Positions 15,504-23,014 of a stretch of 46,497 bases of DNA are shown in pieces. Each line of letters begins with the position of its first letter. Position 1 is the first letter of the stretch. The notes under the pieces were generated by a model, which was not told the origin of the DNA, did no database searches, and saw only the letters and a list, made by a program, of their open reading frames with translations. The stretch comes from Halorubrum sp. (GTDB lineage: Archaea > Halobacteriota > Halobacteria > Halobacteriales > Haloferacaceae). Location of the stretch: positions 1-46,497 of the forward strand of contig JAQCNI010000002.1 of NCBI GenBank assembly GCA_028275105.1, in the 5' to 3' direction. Both the position numbers and the translations under genes were made by a program.

Positions 15504-16271
15504 ATGGGTGAGACCGACGATCACGGAATCAAGTCCGACGAGAAGCTGTTCGCTATCATCGAACACCTCGAGGACGGGTCGGCGAGGGGGGTGACGGAGC
15601 TCGCGACCGAACTCGGGACGTCGAAGGGGAACGTTCACGCGCATTTGGCCTCCCTCGAGGACCGTGGATACGTCGTAAACGACGGTGGACGGTACCGGTT
15701 GGGGTTGGAGTTCCTCCGATACGGGATCAAGGCCCGGGCCTCGTACGAGGAGTACGAGCTGATCGAAAAGAAGGTGACGCAGTTGGCGGAGGAGACCGGC
15801 GAACGCGCCTGGGCCCACGTCGAGGAGAACGGCAAGGCGTACTACCTCTGTGGGGCGATCGGCGAACACCCCGTTCAGCCGCCGGTCCGAGTCGGCGAGC
15901 CGATCCACATGCACCAGATCGCCGGCGGCAAAGCCATACTGGCCTGCTATTCGCGCGAGCGGATTCAGGGAATAATCGACCGTCACGGGCTGCCGGCGAA
16001 GACGGACGAGACGATCACCGACTCGGACGAACTCTTCGCGGAACTCGCGGAGATTCGGGACCGGGGATACGCGTACAACAAACAGGAGTCGGTCGAGGGG
16101 CTCCACGCCATCGCGGCCTCGATACGGGGGCCGGACGACGGCGTCTTCGGGTCCCTCAGCATCCCCGGCCCGGCAAACCGGCTGAATGAGGAGGCGTTGA
16201 CGTCGACGCTCCCGGACCTGTTACTCGGCGCCGTCAACGAACTGGAGATAAACCTCAGGCACGGCCGGTGA
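15504..16271 (+). CDS. IclR family transcriptional regulator
   Basis: A 255-residue protein of typical IclR length. The winged helix-turn-helix is at about 10-75 (LFAIIEHLEDG...VTELATELGTSKGNVHAHLASLEDRGYVV). It is followed by the effector-binding GAF-like domain, with AGGKAILACYSRERIQGIIDRHGLP and SVEGLHAIAASIRGPDDGVFGSLSIPGP near the end. IclR proteins bind small acids, and several haloarchaeal members control sugar-acid catabolism. Divergent transcription from the oxidoreductase-cupin operon suggests that operon is a target; control of the lyase and exporter genes is possible. Confidence 0.9.
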   Translation: MGETDDHGIKSDEKLFAIIEHLEDGSARGVTELATELGTSKGNVHAHLASLEDRGYVVNDGGRYRLGLEFLRYGIKARASYEEYELIEKKVTQLAEETGERAWAHVEENGKAYYLCGAIGEHPVQPPVRVGEPIHMHQIAGGKAILACYSRERIQGIIDRHGLPAKTDETITDSDELFAELAEIRDRGYAYNKQESVEGLHAIAASIRGPDDGVFGSLSIPGPANRLNEEALTSTLPDLLLGAVNELEINLRHGR

Positions 16272-16438
16272 AACCGCCCGTTGACGGCCATTCGACGACC
16301 GACTGGCGGCGGAGACGTTCGATGAGGGAGAACGGCCGTCTAGCCGCTGGAACGCCGGACGGGGATCGGACGGCGGATGGTTCCGGCGAGGCCATCCGGA
16401 GCGGGACTCATCGCAGCACCGGGTCACACCACCTTAAG

Positions 16439-16458
16439 TAACAAACGTATGGTTGTTA
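16439..16458. promoter_or_regulatory. 20-base palindrome upstream of the SMC-like gene
   Basis: TAACAA-N8-TTGTTA, perfectly symmetric arms, about 60 bases upstream of the SMC-like gene start and just before its TATA-like acctatttc (16488-16496). A position upstream of TATA would suit an activator or repressor site. Confidence 0.35.
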
Positions 16459-16514
16459 TTTTGAGAACGGCGGGAGGCGGAGGCGGAACCTATTTCAACG
16501 ATTACCCGGTGGCT

Positions 16515-18524
16515 ATGCGCATGGATCCGGTTACAGTCGACGTCGAACACGTCGGGGGTATCGACCACGCGAGGGTCGAGATACCGCCCGGGGTGACGGT
16601 CCTCGCGGGTCCAAACGCGTCGAACAAGACGTCGTTCCTGCGGGCGTTGATGGGCGTGTTCGGCAGCGACGCGGCGTCGATCAAGGGAGACGAGGAGACG
16701 GCACGCGTCGAACTCGAGGTCGGCGACCGGACCTACGATCTCCGCCTCGAGCGGACCGGGACGGGCGTGGCGACGGGCGGCGATCCGTATCTTGACGACC
16801 CCGAACTCGCGGACCTGTTCGCGTTCCTGCTCCGGTCGAACGAGGCGCGCCGGGCGGTCGCACGCGACGCCGACCTCAGGGAACTGATCACCCGGCCCGT
16901 CGACACCGAGACCATTCGAGCACGGATCCGCGAACTCCGAGCCGAGAAGGCGACGGTCGACGAGGAACTGGAGGCGATCGAGGAACTGAAGCGTCGGTTG
17001 CCCGAACTCGAACGACGAAGGACGGAGCTGGAGACGGAGATCGGGGATACCCGCGAGGAGCTCGAGGGCGTCGAGTCGACGATCGCGGACCTCGACGCGT
17101 CGGCGGGGGACGAGTCCCGGGAGCAAGACGAGCTCCAGGAGCGGTTGGCGGAGCTCCGGGAGGTTCGTTCGGATCTGGAGGACGTCCGGCGCGACATCGA
17201 GACGAAGCGGCGACGGCTGGGGTCGGTACACGAGGAGCGACGGGAACTGGAGGAGCGGGCGGACGACGTCGAGGCGCCCGACGGGGACCCCGACGTCGTC
17301 GAGGATCGGATCACGGACCTTCGGTCGCGCAAGCGGGAACTCGACGGCGAGATCAGCGAGCTACAGAACACGATCCGGTTCAACGAACGGATGCTCGAGG
17401 CGGCCCGGGACGGGTCGCACTCGGCCGTCTCGGCGACCGTCGACGGGGGGATAGACGGGACCGAGTCAGTCACGGATCGGCTGCTGGAGGACGACACGCG
17501 GACCGTCTGCTGGACCTGCGGCTCCGAAGTGCCGGTCGAAGGGATCGAGGAAACCCTCGACCGTCTGGACGACCTCCGAGAGAAGCGGATCGGTGAAGTC
17601 GACGAACTCGAGTCGAAACTCGAGGAGTACACCGACCGCAAGGCGGCGTACGAGCGCGCTCATGAGGAGCGGGAGCGGATCCGCCGGGAGATCGACCGCA
17701 CCGAGCGGGAGGTCGAGTCAGTCGAGGACGCCATCGACCGGCTAGCCGAGCGCAAGACCGAGCTGATGGGGAGAGTCGAACGCCTCGAGGACGAGGTCGA
17801 GCACCTCGAGTCGGAGAGCTACGAGGCGGTGTTACGGCGCCATCGGGAGGCGAACGACCTCGAACACGAACTGGGAACGCTCGAGGCCGAGCGCGACGAC
17901 CTCATCGAGGAGATCGAGACCGTCGAGGCGAAGCTGGAGGCGGAATCCGACCTCCGGTCGCGCCGGGACGGGATCCGCGAGGAACTGGTTGAGCTCCGCA
18001 CCCGGATCGACCGGATCGAGACGGAGGCCGTCGAGGCGTTCAACGAGCACATGGCGGAGATTTTGCGCGTTCTCGAGTACGGGAACGTCGACCGAATCTG
18101 GATCGAACCCGTCGACGGCGGGGCCGGGGGCGGGGGCGGGAACGGGAGCGCCCGGAGCGGGACGGTCCACGACGGAGGTGTCCACGAGGAGCGGCGGGGA
18201 GCCGAGGACGGCGCGTTCGAACTCCACGTGGTCCGGTCGAGCGATGGCGGCGTCGCCTACGAGGACACGGTGGACCACCTCAGCGGGTCCGAGCGGGAGG
18301 TAACCGGGCTCGTATTCGCGCTGGCGGGATACCTCGTCCACGAGGTCCACGAGACGGTTCCGGTGATGATCCTCGACGCGTTGGAGCCGATCGACCGCGA
18401 CCGGATCGCCCGGCTACTCGAGTACCTCGAGCCCCATGCCGACTACCTCGTCGTCGCGCTCCTCCCCGAAGACGCCGACGCCTTGGGGATCGGTCACACC
18501 CACGTGACCGATATCGGCGAGTGA
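16515..18524 (+). CDS. Archaea-specific SMC-related protein
   Basis: A 669-residue SMC/Rad50-like ATPase. A nucleotide-binding head comes first (GPNASNKTSFLRALMG; the P-loop has Asn where GKT is usual, as known for this haloarchaeal family). Long coiled-coil arms run about 130-330 and 365-520, meeting at a CWTCG zinc-hook-like CxxC near residue 333. The C-terminal head has a signature-like HLSGSEREVTGLVFALAGYL and a Walker B-like VPVMILDALEPIDRD. A glycine-rich linker (GGAGGGGGNG) sits before the last head part. The start at 16515 fits the TATA-like box; ATG 16521 is equally possible. It converges on rdfA, 16 bases away. A role with RdfA in cell shape or chromosome structure is inferred from this pairing. 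Confidence 0.85.
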   Translation: MRMDPVTVDVEHVGGIDHARVEIPPGVTVLAGPNASNKTSFLRALMGVFGSDAASIKGDEETARVELEVGDRTYDLRLERTGTGVATGGDPYLDDPELADLFAFLLRSNEARRAVARDADLRELITRPVDTETIRARIRELRAEKATVDEELEAIEELKRRLPELERRRTELETEIGDTREELEGVESTIADLDASAGDESREQDELQERLAELREVRSDLEDVRRDIETKRRRLGSVHEERRELEERADDVEAPDGDPDVVEDRITDLRSRKRELDGEISELQNTIRFNERMLEAARDGSHSAVSATVDGGIDGTESVTDRLLEDDTRTVCWTCGSEVPVEGIEETLDRLDDLREKRIGEVDELESKLEEYTDRKAAYERAHEERERIRREIDRTEREVESVEDAIDRLAERKTELMGRVERLEDEVEHLESESYEAVLRRHREANDLEHELGTLEAERDDLIEEIETVEAKLEAESDLRSRRDGIREELVELRTRIDRIETEAVEAFNEHMAEILRVLEYGNVDRIWIEPVDGGAGGGGGNGSARSGTVHDGGVHEERRGAEDGAFELHVVRSSDGGVAYEDTVDHLSGSEREVTGLVFALAGYLVHEVHETVPVMILDALEPIDRDRIARLLEYLEPHADYLVVALLPEDADALGIGHTHVTDIGE

Positions 18525-18540
18525 GGACCCCCAACCGTCG

Positions 18541-19140
18541 TCACTCGCACTCACACCCCCCGTCGTCGATGAGGTCGATCACGCCACGCTGTGCGCCGCA
18601 ATCCCGACAGTACACGCGGACGTCGACGGTCAGCCGGAAGTCGCCGAGCGTCAGACGACCCGTCTCCCGGAGCCGTTCGAGATTCCCCTCGGCGACGGCC
18701 GACGTCCGGGCGATCAGTCGTTGGATCGTCGTCCGGACCGAGTCGATCCGCTCCGCATCGTCCGGTTCGTCCCGCTTTGCGCCGCGGACGTCCGTGACGT
18801 AGGAGCGGATCGCCTGATAGGTGACGAACGACCCCTCGAGTTCGTCGACGTCGACGCCGGCCCGCTCGAGTTGGCTTCGGACCTCGGCCCGGCGGCCGGC
18901 CGAAACCCCCCCCTCCCCGTTCAGAACGGCATATGTGGTCTCGGGATCGCCCCCGAGGGCATGCCCGCCCGCCCGATCCATCGTCGCCGACAGGAGGCGG
19001 ACGTTGAAACGACGGGCTAGGTCCCGGAGGCTCGTCCGATCATCGCCCGTCGCCGTCCACCCGTCGACGAGTTCGTCGCCGATCCCGTCGAGGTCGCGCT
19101 CCTCGATCAGCCGCTCCACTTTGCTCCGGCGACCGGTCAT
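18541..19140 (-). CDS. rdfA: Rod-determining factor RdfA family protein
   Basis: A 199-residue soluble protein I recognise as the RdfA family, first linked to rod formation in Haloferax volcanii. The N-terminus MTGRRSKVERLIEERDLDGIG...ELVDGWTATG...SLRDLARRFN and the C-terminal zinc-knuckle-like CRDCG...CEC pattern fit. The middle contains YAVLNGEGGVSAGRRAEVRSQLERAGVDVDELEGSFVTYQAIRSYV. A TATA-like element (19162-19171) about 27 bases upstream predicts a leaderless mRNA. The gene is convergent with the SMC-like gene. The biochemical role is not established from sequence. Confidence 0.85.
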   Translation of the reverse strand: MTGRRSKVERLIEERDLDGIGDELVDGWTATGDDRTSLRDLARRFNVRLLSATMDRAGGHALGGDPETTYAVLNGEGGVSAGRRAEVRSQLERAGVDVDELEGSFVTYQAIRSYVTDVRGAKRDEPDDAERIDSVRTTIQRLIARTSAVAEGNLERLRETGRLTLGDFRLTVDVRVYCRDCGAQRGVIDLIDDGGCECE

Positions 19141-19872
19141 ACGCCGCCATATGTCGTACGCCGTAATGTAGGTTCCCCCCTAGAGGACGATCCGCGGAAA
19201 AGTTCCACCGCCAAAAATAAATGATTTTTCTGATTAGTTTCAATTAATTCTATTTTACTTATTTGTTGTGTAGTAACCGTCAGGAGTCGGTATATGCGCG
19301 TCTAAATCATCTCATAGCCCGTCAAAAGCAGAAATTCGATTTTGACACACACGATGGAGTATTTTATCGGAATTGAGAGCAGTAATCGTTTTATTTAGTT
19401 TTTGAGCTGGTTTAAATTGGTTTCTACTGATTCTTCATAGTACATCATCGAACTAGTTAGACTATTCATATAAGAATTTAATGTATTATTATTTCTTGTC
19501 TATTGTGTATCGGCGGGTGCGGCGAACGGGAACTGACCACGGGTCGGGAGCTACGACCGGTCGGATGCGGAGGATCAGTGACCGGCGAGGTGGACGGTCG
19601 TCACGTCCATCCGACTCGCATGGTCCTCCCATCGCATACGTTCTCGTCGTTAACTTCTCCGCGGTCGCGTGTTTCGTGAGTCTCGGCCTAGCCGTCCGGA
19701 TCCGGAAGCCGTCGGTCCGGATCGTGTCGATCGAGATCCGCGGAATGAGCGGGGTGGCGGCGGCGCACGGGTCGAGACACATGGGCTCGATAGCATCGAG
19801 CGACCGACCACCACGTCGGGGCGAGACGCCGACCGGCGGGATGAATAAGTCGGTCCGGCACCGAGTGGGACC
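19141..19872. other. AT-rich island between rdfA and the DUF2237 gene
   Basis: Bases 19195-19500 are strikingly AT-rich compared with the rest of the window, with runs such as tttaaattgg and atataagaatttaatgtattattatttc. I see no gene. The longest minus-strand frame here encodes only about 24 residues (MNSLTSSMMYYEESVETNLN...) and is not convincing. From 19500 to 19872 base composition returns to normal without a credible gene. No cdc6/orc1 gene is adjacent, so origin function is not supported. Confidence 0.5.
19842..19850 (+). promoter_or_regulatory. TATA-like box of the DUF2237 gene
   Basis: tgaataagt centred 27 bases before the GTG at 19873, consistent with a leaderless start at that GTG. 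Confidence 0.4.
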
Positions 19873-20292
19873 GTGTCCATCGATGAGGACGGCGACGAGT
19901 CCGACCGCAACGTGTTTGGCGACGAGCTACGGCCGTGTGGCGACGACCCCACGACCGGCTACCGTCGCGACGGCTACTGCCGCGACGTCGACGGCGACGT
20001 CGGAAGGCACACGCTCTGTGCCGTCATGACCGCCGAGTTCCTGGAGTACAGCCGCCGCCAGGGGAATGACCTGATCACTCCCGAGCCGGCGTTCGAGTTC
20101 CCCGGGCTCGAACCGGGCGACCGCTGGTGTCTTTGTGTTGGCCGCTGGGTCGAGGCGGCCGATGCCGGCGTCGGCCCACCGGTCGTCCTAGAGGCGACGG
20201 ACGAGTCCGTTCTCGCCGGCGTCGACCCGGATCGGCTCCGTGAGCACGAGTTCGACCCGGAGACGTTCGATCCGGGGACGCTCGACCGGTGA
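19873..20292 (+). CDS. DUF2237 family protein
   Basis: A 139-residue protein of the DUF2237 family. It shows the characteristic NVFGDELRPCGDDPTTGYRRDGYCR, VGRHTLCAVMTAEFLEYSRRQGNDLITP and LEPGDRWCLCVGRWVEA segments and ends VVLEATDESVL. The conserved cysteines in RPCGDDP, GYC, TLC and CLC suggest metal binding or redox chemistry, but the function of the family is unknown. A GTG start is supported by the TATA spacing. The gene stands alone; downstream is a decayed region. Confidence 0.85.
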   Translation: MSIDEDGDESDRNVFGDELRPCGDDPTTGYRRDGYCRDVDGDVGRHTLCAVMTAEFLEYSRRQGNDLITPEPAFEFPGLEPGDRWCLCVGRWVEAADAGVGPPVVLEATDESVLAGVDPDRLREHEFDPETFDPGTLDR

Positions 20293-20636
20293 AACGGGGG
20301 CGATACGGTGTGGTCGGCAGTACGCGACGGGCGAAGCGTGGCCGGTGACGAAGGTGGACAGATCAACGACCGTGATCCCCTCCAGGATTTTGCCCTGATC
20401 AGTCATCGCCGGTCCCCGTTCGACGATCGAATCGCTTCGAGTCATGCGTCGAGTCACGCGCTACAGGCCCGCCGCGAACGGCGCCGGACCGTCCCCGACC
20501 GTCGCTTCCGACTCCCGAGCGATCGGTGTTCATTGGTGGCTGGACATTAAGTTACCACGTGGTGAAACTATCGGCGGGCGCGGGTTCGTTTCGATCAGTG
20601 ACGGTGCGAGCACTCGTGGAAACGCGACCGCGCGGG
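20293..20636. other. Intergenic stretch holding the CoA-transferase stub
   Basis: Apart from the stub at 20330-20406 nothing gene-like is seen. It lies between the 3' ends of the DUF2237 gene and the MFS transporter gene. Confidence 0.5.
20330..20406 (-). pseudogene. N-terminal stub of a CaiB/BaiF (family III) CoA-transferase
   Basis: On the minus strand an ATG at 20406 begins MTDQGKILEGITVVDLSTFVTGHAS. This is the classic N-terminus of family III CoA-transferases (LxGhTVLDLSTFVTG). Similarity stops after about 25 codons and the frame runs into unrelated sequence. The rest of a roughly 400-residue gene is absent, so this is a deletion remnant. Confidence 0.55.
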
Positions 20637-21860
20637 TCACTCGGTGAACCACAGTCCGGCGGCCATGACCGCTGCCAGCGCCATCGACCCCGCGAGCAGC
20701 GCGAACGCGGGACGGAACCCGGCGACGTCGGCGACGGTTCCGATGACCGCCGGCGCCAGCGCCCCCGCGCCCATGAGCAGGGTCCGGACGACGCCGAGCC
20801 CGCCGCCCGCGAGCCAGTCGGGGAGGACCTCCATCAGGTAGGCGCTCCGAACCGGCTGGAACCCGTGTGCTCCGAGCCCGAACAGGGCGACGACGACCGC
20901 AGCAGCGACCACGCCGACGCCGGGCAGGACCACCAGCGCCGCGAGCGCCGCCGCCGCCAGCCCGAGCGTGGCCACCATCACCGGGAAGCGGCCGACCCGG
21001 TCGGAGATGTCACCGGTTGCGAGCTGGACGAAGGTCACGGCGAACACGAGCGAGTACAGGAGGTTCGCCGTCGTCGTCGCCAGCCCGACTTCCCGCGAGA
21101 GGTACAGCGGGAGGAACGCGACGAGCCCGTTGTGCGCGAACGAGGACCCGATCGTCACCAGCACGAACGCCGAGAACCGCGGGTTCCGGAACAGTCGGAG
21201 GTAGTCACGCGCCCCCGGCTCCGCACCGTCGTCACCCTCGACGTCGCCGTCGGTCGGCAGCCGCCCGGGAATGCGCAGTCCGAAGGTGACCGCGAGCGAG
21301 AGCGCGGCGATCCCCGTGAGCAGGAAGAGTGCGCGCCAGTCGGCCCCGGGCAGCCGATCGAGGGCGAGCGCGATCGCCACCGGCGGCGAGAGGAACACCA
21401 CGACGACGGCGGGGGCAACGATCCCGCTCAGCGCGCCGAACATGTCGTGAACGCCGAGCATCCGCCCGGTCCGGGCCGGGTAGACGCGGGCGAGTAGCCG
21501 CACGGTCACCGTCTTGTGGACGCCCGTCCCGGATCCGATAACGACCATAGCAGCGACGAGCGCCGCGAACGGGGAGTCGACGACGAGCGCGAGTGCGCCG
21601 ACCCCCGCGACCGACGCGCCGGCGACGATCACGCGGGTCGGACCGATCCGGTCGGCGACCGCGCCGCTGGGGAACTGTAGCAGCGCGTACGCGACCATGA
21701 ACCCGGAGAAGGCGGCCCCGATCGTGGCGTTACTCACGCCGTACGTCGACTGGAGCGGCCCGAACAGCGGCGGGAAGAGGTAGCGAACGAACTTGCCGAG
21801 AAACCAGATGAGGGAGACGAGGATCAGCACGTCGTAGTCGCCGATCCGCCGGAGGTCCAT
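20637..21860 (-). CDS. Major facilitator superfamily transporter
   Basis: A 407-residue protein with 12 predicted membrane helices in two halves. The MFS motif A-like loop is present in both, as GAVADRIGPTRVIVAGA after helix 2 and GDISDRVGRFPVMVATLGL after helix 8. The central cytoplasmic loop is acidic (DGDVEGDDGAEPG). A TATA-like ttttatgaa (21884-21893, minus) predicts a leaderless transcript at 21860. The substrate is unknown; no catabolic gene or regulator is adjacent in the same operon. It is divergent from the Lrp-TRASH regulator. Confidence 0.9.
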   Translation of the reverse strand: MDLRRIGDYDVLILVSLIWFLGKFVRYLFPPLFGPLQSTYGVSNATIGAAFSGFMVAYALLQFPSGAVADRIGPTRVIVAGASVAGVGALALVVDSPFAALVAAMVVIGSGTGVHKTVTVRLLARVYPARTGRMLGVHDMFGALSGIVAPAVVVVFLSPPVAIALALDRLPGADWRALFLLTGIAALSLAVTFGLRIPGRLPTDGDVEGDDGAEPGARDYLRLFRNPRFSAFVLVTIGSSFAHNGLVAFLPLYLSREVGLATTTANLLYSLVFAVTFVQLATGDISDRVGRFPVMVATLGLAAAALAALVVLPGVGVVAAAVVVALFGLGAHGFQPVRSAYLMEVLPDWLAGGGLGVVRTLLMGAGALAPAVIGTVADVAGFRPAFALLAGSMALAAVMAAGLWFTE

Positions 21861-22008
21861 CGGCGACCCGTACCTCGGTCGGCTTCATAAAAGGGCGGGA
21901 GTCGGCAGCGCGCGATCGGCGGCGGGGGAGCCCGAGACGACCGGCGTCGACGACGGTTCGAACCGGCGTTGGGGAACGGTATTACGTCCCGGGGGCCCAA
22001 CGGTCGGT

Positions 22009-22599
22009 ATGCGCGATCTGGACGAAACCGACCTGGAGATCCTGTCGTTGCTGGCGGCGGACGCCCGCCGACCGTTCAGCGAGATCGGCGAGACGGTCGG
22101 GCTCTCCGGGCCGGCCGTCTCCGACCGGGTCACGCGGCTCGAGGAGATCGGCATCATCGAGGGGTTTACGATCGACGTTGACCGCTCGCGGCTGCGCGCC
22201 GGCATCCCGGTGTTGGTCAGGCTGGACGTCCCCCCCGGAGCCCTCGAAACCGTCCGTGAGCGCGTTCGCGGGGCCGAGGGCATCGAACACGTGTTCGTCA
22301 CGGCGGAGGGCGACGTTCGGTGTTACGCCCGCGTGGAGTCGCGGAGCGTCCGGCCCTGGATGGACGGGTTACTGGAGGGGATCGAGGGGGTCGATTACGG
22401 GGTTACCCTCGTCGACGAGTTCGAGTGGACGCCCTCGATCGAGGGCGTCGAGTTCGCGTTGACCTGTGTCGAGTGTTCCAACACCGTCGACAGCGAGGGC
22501 GAGACGGCGCGGATCGACGGCGAAGTGTACCATTTCTGTTGTCCGTCCTGTCTGTCGCGGTTCCGGGAGCGGTACCAGCGGTTGGAGGAAGGGGCATGA
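22009..22599 (+). CDS. Lrp/AsnC family regulator with C-terminal TRASH metal-binding domain
   Basis: A 196-residue protein. The N-terminal winged helix ([48 protein letters not shown]) is Lrp/AsnC-type, followed by an AsnC ligand-binding domain. Residues about 153-190 form a TRASH domain, [33 protein letters not shown], whose cysteines bind copper or other soft metals. Proteins of this layout (VNG1179C in Halobacterium) sense copper and control a copper ATPase gene. Here the copA-type gene lies immediately downstream on the same strand, so control of copA is the natural inference. A TATA-like cggtattac at 21978-21986 fits a near-leaderless start. Confidence 0.92.
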   Translation: MRDLDETDLEILSLLAADARRPFSEIGETVGLSGPAVSDRVTRLEEIGIIEGFTIDVDRSRLRAGIPVLVRLDVPPGALETVRERVRGAEGIEHVFVTAEGDVRCYARVESRSVRPWMDGLLEGIEGVDYGVTLVDEFEWTPSIEGVEFALTCVECSNTVDSEGETARIDGEVYHFCCPSCLSRFRERYQRLEEGA

Positions 22600-22669
22600 T
22601 CCGGCGGGGCGATTGGGTATACCGGGTCATCGATCGCCGGCGTCGGTGACTCGGAGAGCACCTTCGAAG

Positions 22670-22750
22670 CCCCGCCCGCCCCGCAAGCCCCGCCCGCCCC
22701 GCACAGCCCCGTCCGCCCCGCACAGCCCCGTCCGCCCCGCACAGCCCCGC
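22670..22750 (+). repeat. 19-bp GC-rich tandem repeat, about 4 copies
   Basis: The units start at 22670, 22688, 22707 and 22726 with consensus CCCCGYCCGCCCCGCACAG, plus a partial fifth copy. Copies 3 and 4 are identical. It lies between the TRASH regulator and copA. Almost pure C on this strand, it could impede polymerases or fold as i-motif/G-quadruplex; no protein is encoded. Confidence 0.8.
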
Positions 22751-22931
22751 ACCTCGCGCCTCCCCAGCCTCATCGGTCGTCCTCCGCGTTGCGCCGGACG
22801 ACCGACTCCCTCGCGCGTGCTCCTCGGGCCCGCCGGGCACTCGGAGGCACGCGCCACGGACCGTTTGTTAGGTCGACGGCGTCGATCACGCGACGGTCGT
22901 CCCTTTCCGGCCCTCCGGTTCGAGCAGTCGC

Positions 22932-22950
22932 TTTGGAATCCAAATTTTTA
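22932..22950 (+). promoter_or_regulatory. copA promoter with overlapping palindrome
   Basis: TTTGGA-A-TCCAAA (22932-22944) is a perfect odd palindrome whose right arm runs into the TATA-like caaattttta (22941-22950). Overlap with TATA is what a repressor operator would show. Transcription should start near 22973, about 40 bases before the ATG. The neighbouring Lrp-TRASH protein is the obvious candidate binder. Confidence 0.5.
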
Positions 22951-23014
22951 CCCACCGTTGAACCGCACTGTCGAAGTAGCAAACCGTCTAAGGGAGGGAC
23001 ACGTAGTGACAAGT

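Larger units (their letters stand above)
22600..23014. other. Intergenic region upstream of copA
   Basis: It contains the 19-bp tandem repeats, a stretch without gene content, then the palindrome and TATA-like box of copA. The open frame through it is a GC-rich artefact without family sequence. Confidence 0.6.

Noticed and set aside
16377..16514. N-terminal extension of the SMC-like protein
   Set aside because: It would include the dyad and the TATA-like box. The family starts close to DPVTVDVEHVGGI.
19195..19500. Replication origin
   Set aside because: AT-richness alone is insufficient. No orc1/cdc6 gene and no convincing origin-recognition repeats are visible.
19481..20029. Plus-strand 182-residue frame after the AT-rich island
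   Set aside because: It has no recognisable motif and overlaps the well-supported DUF2237 gene in another frame.
22670..22750. Possible CRISPR array
   Set aside because: The repeats are contiguous 19-bp units without unique spacers and no cas genes are nearby. The same applies to the 22-bp array at 25749-25831.
22466..23014. N-terminal extension of CopA
   Set aside because: The extension runs through the GC-rich tandem repeats and the promoter palindrome and has no HMA similarity. The ATG at 23015 directly precedes the first HMA domain.
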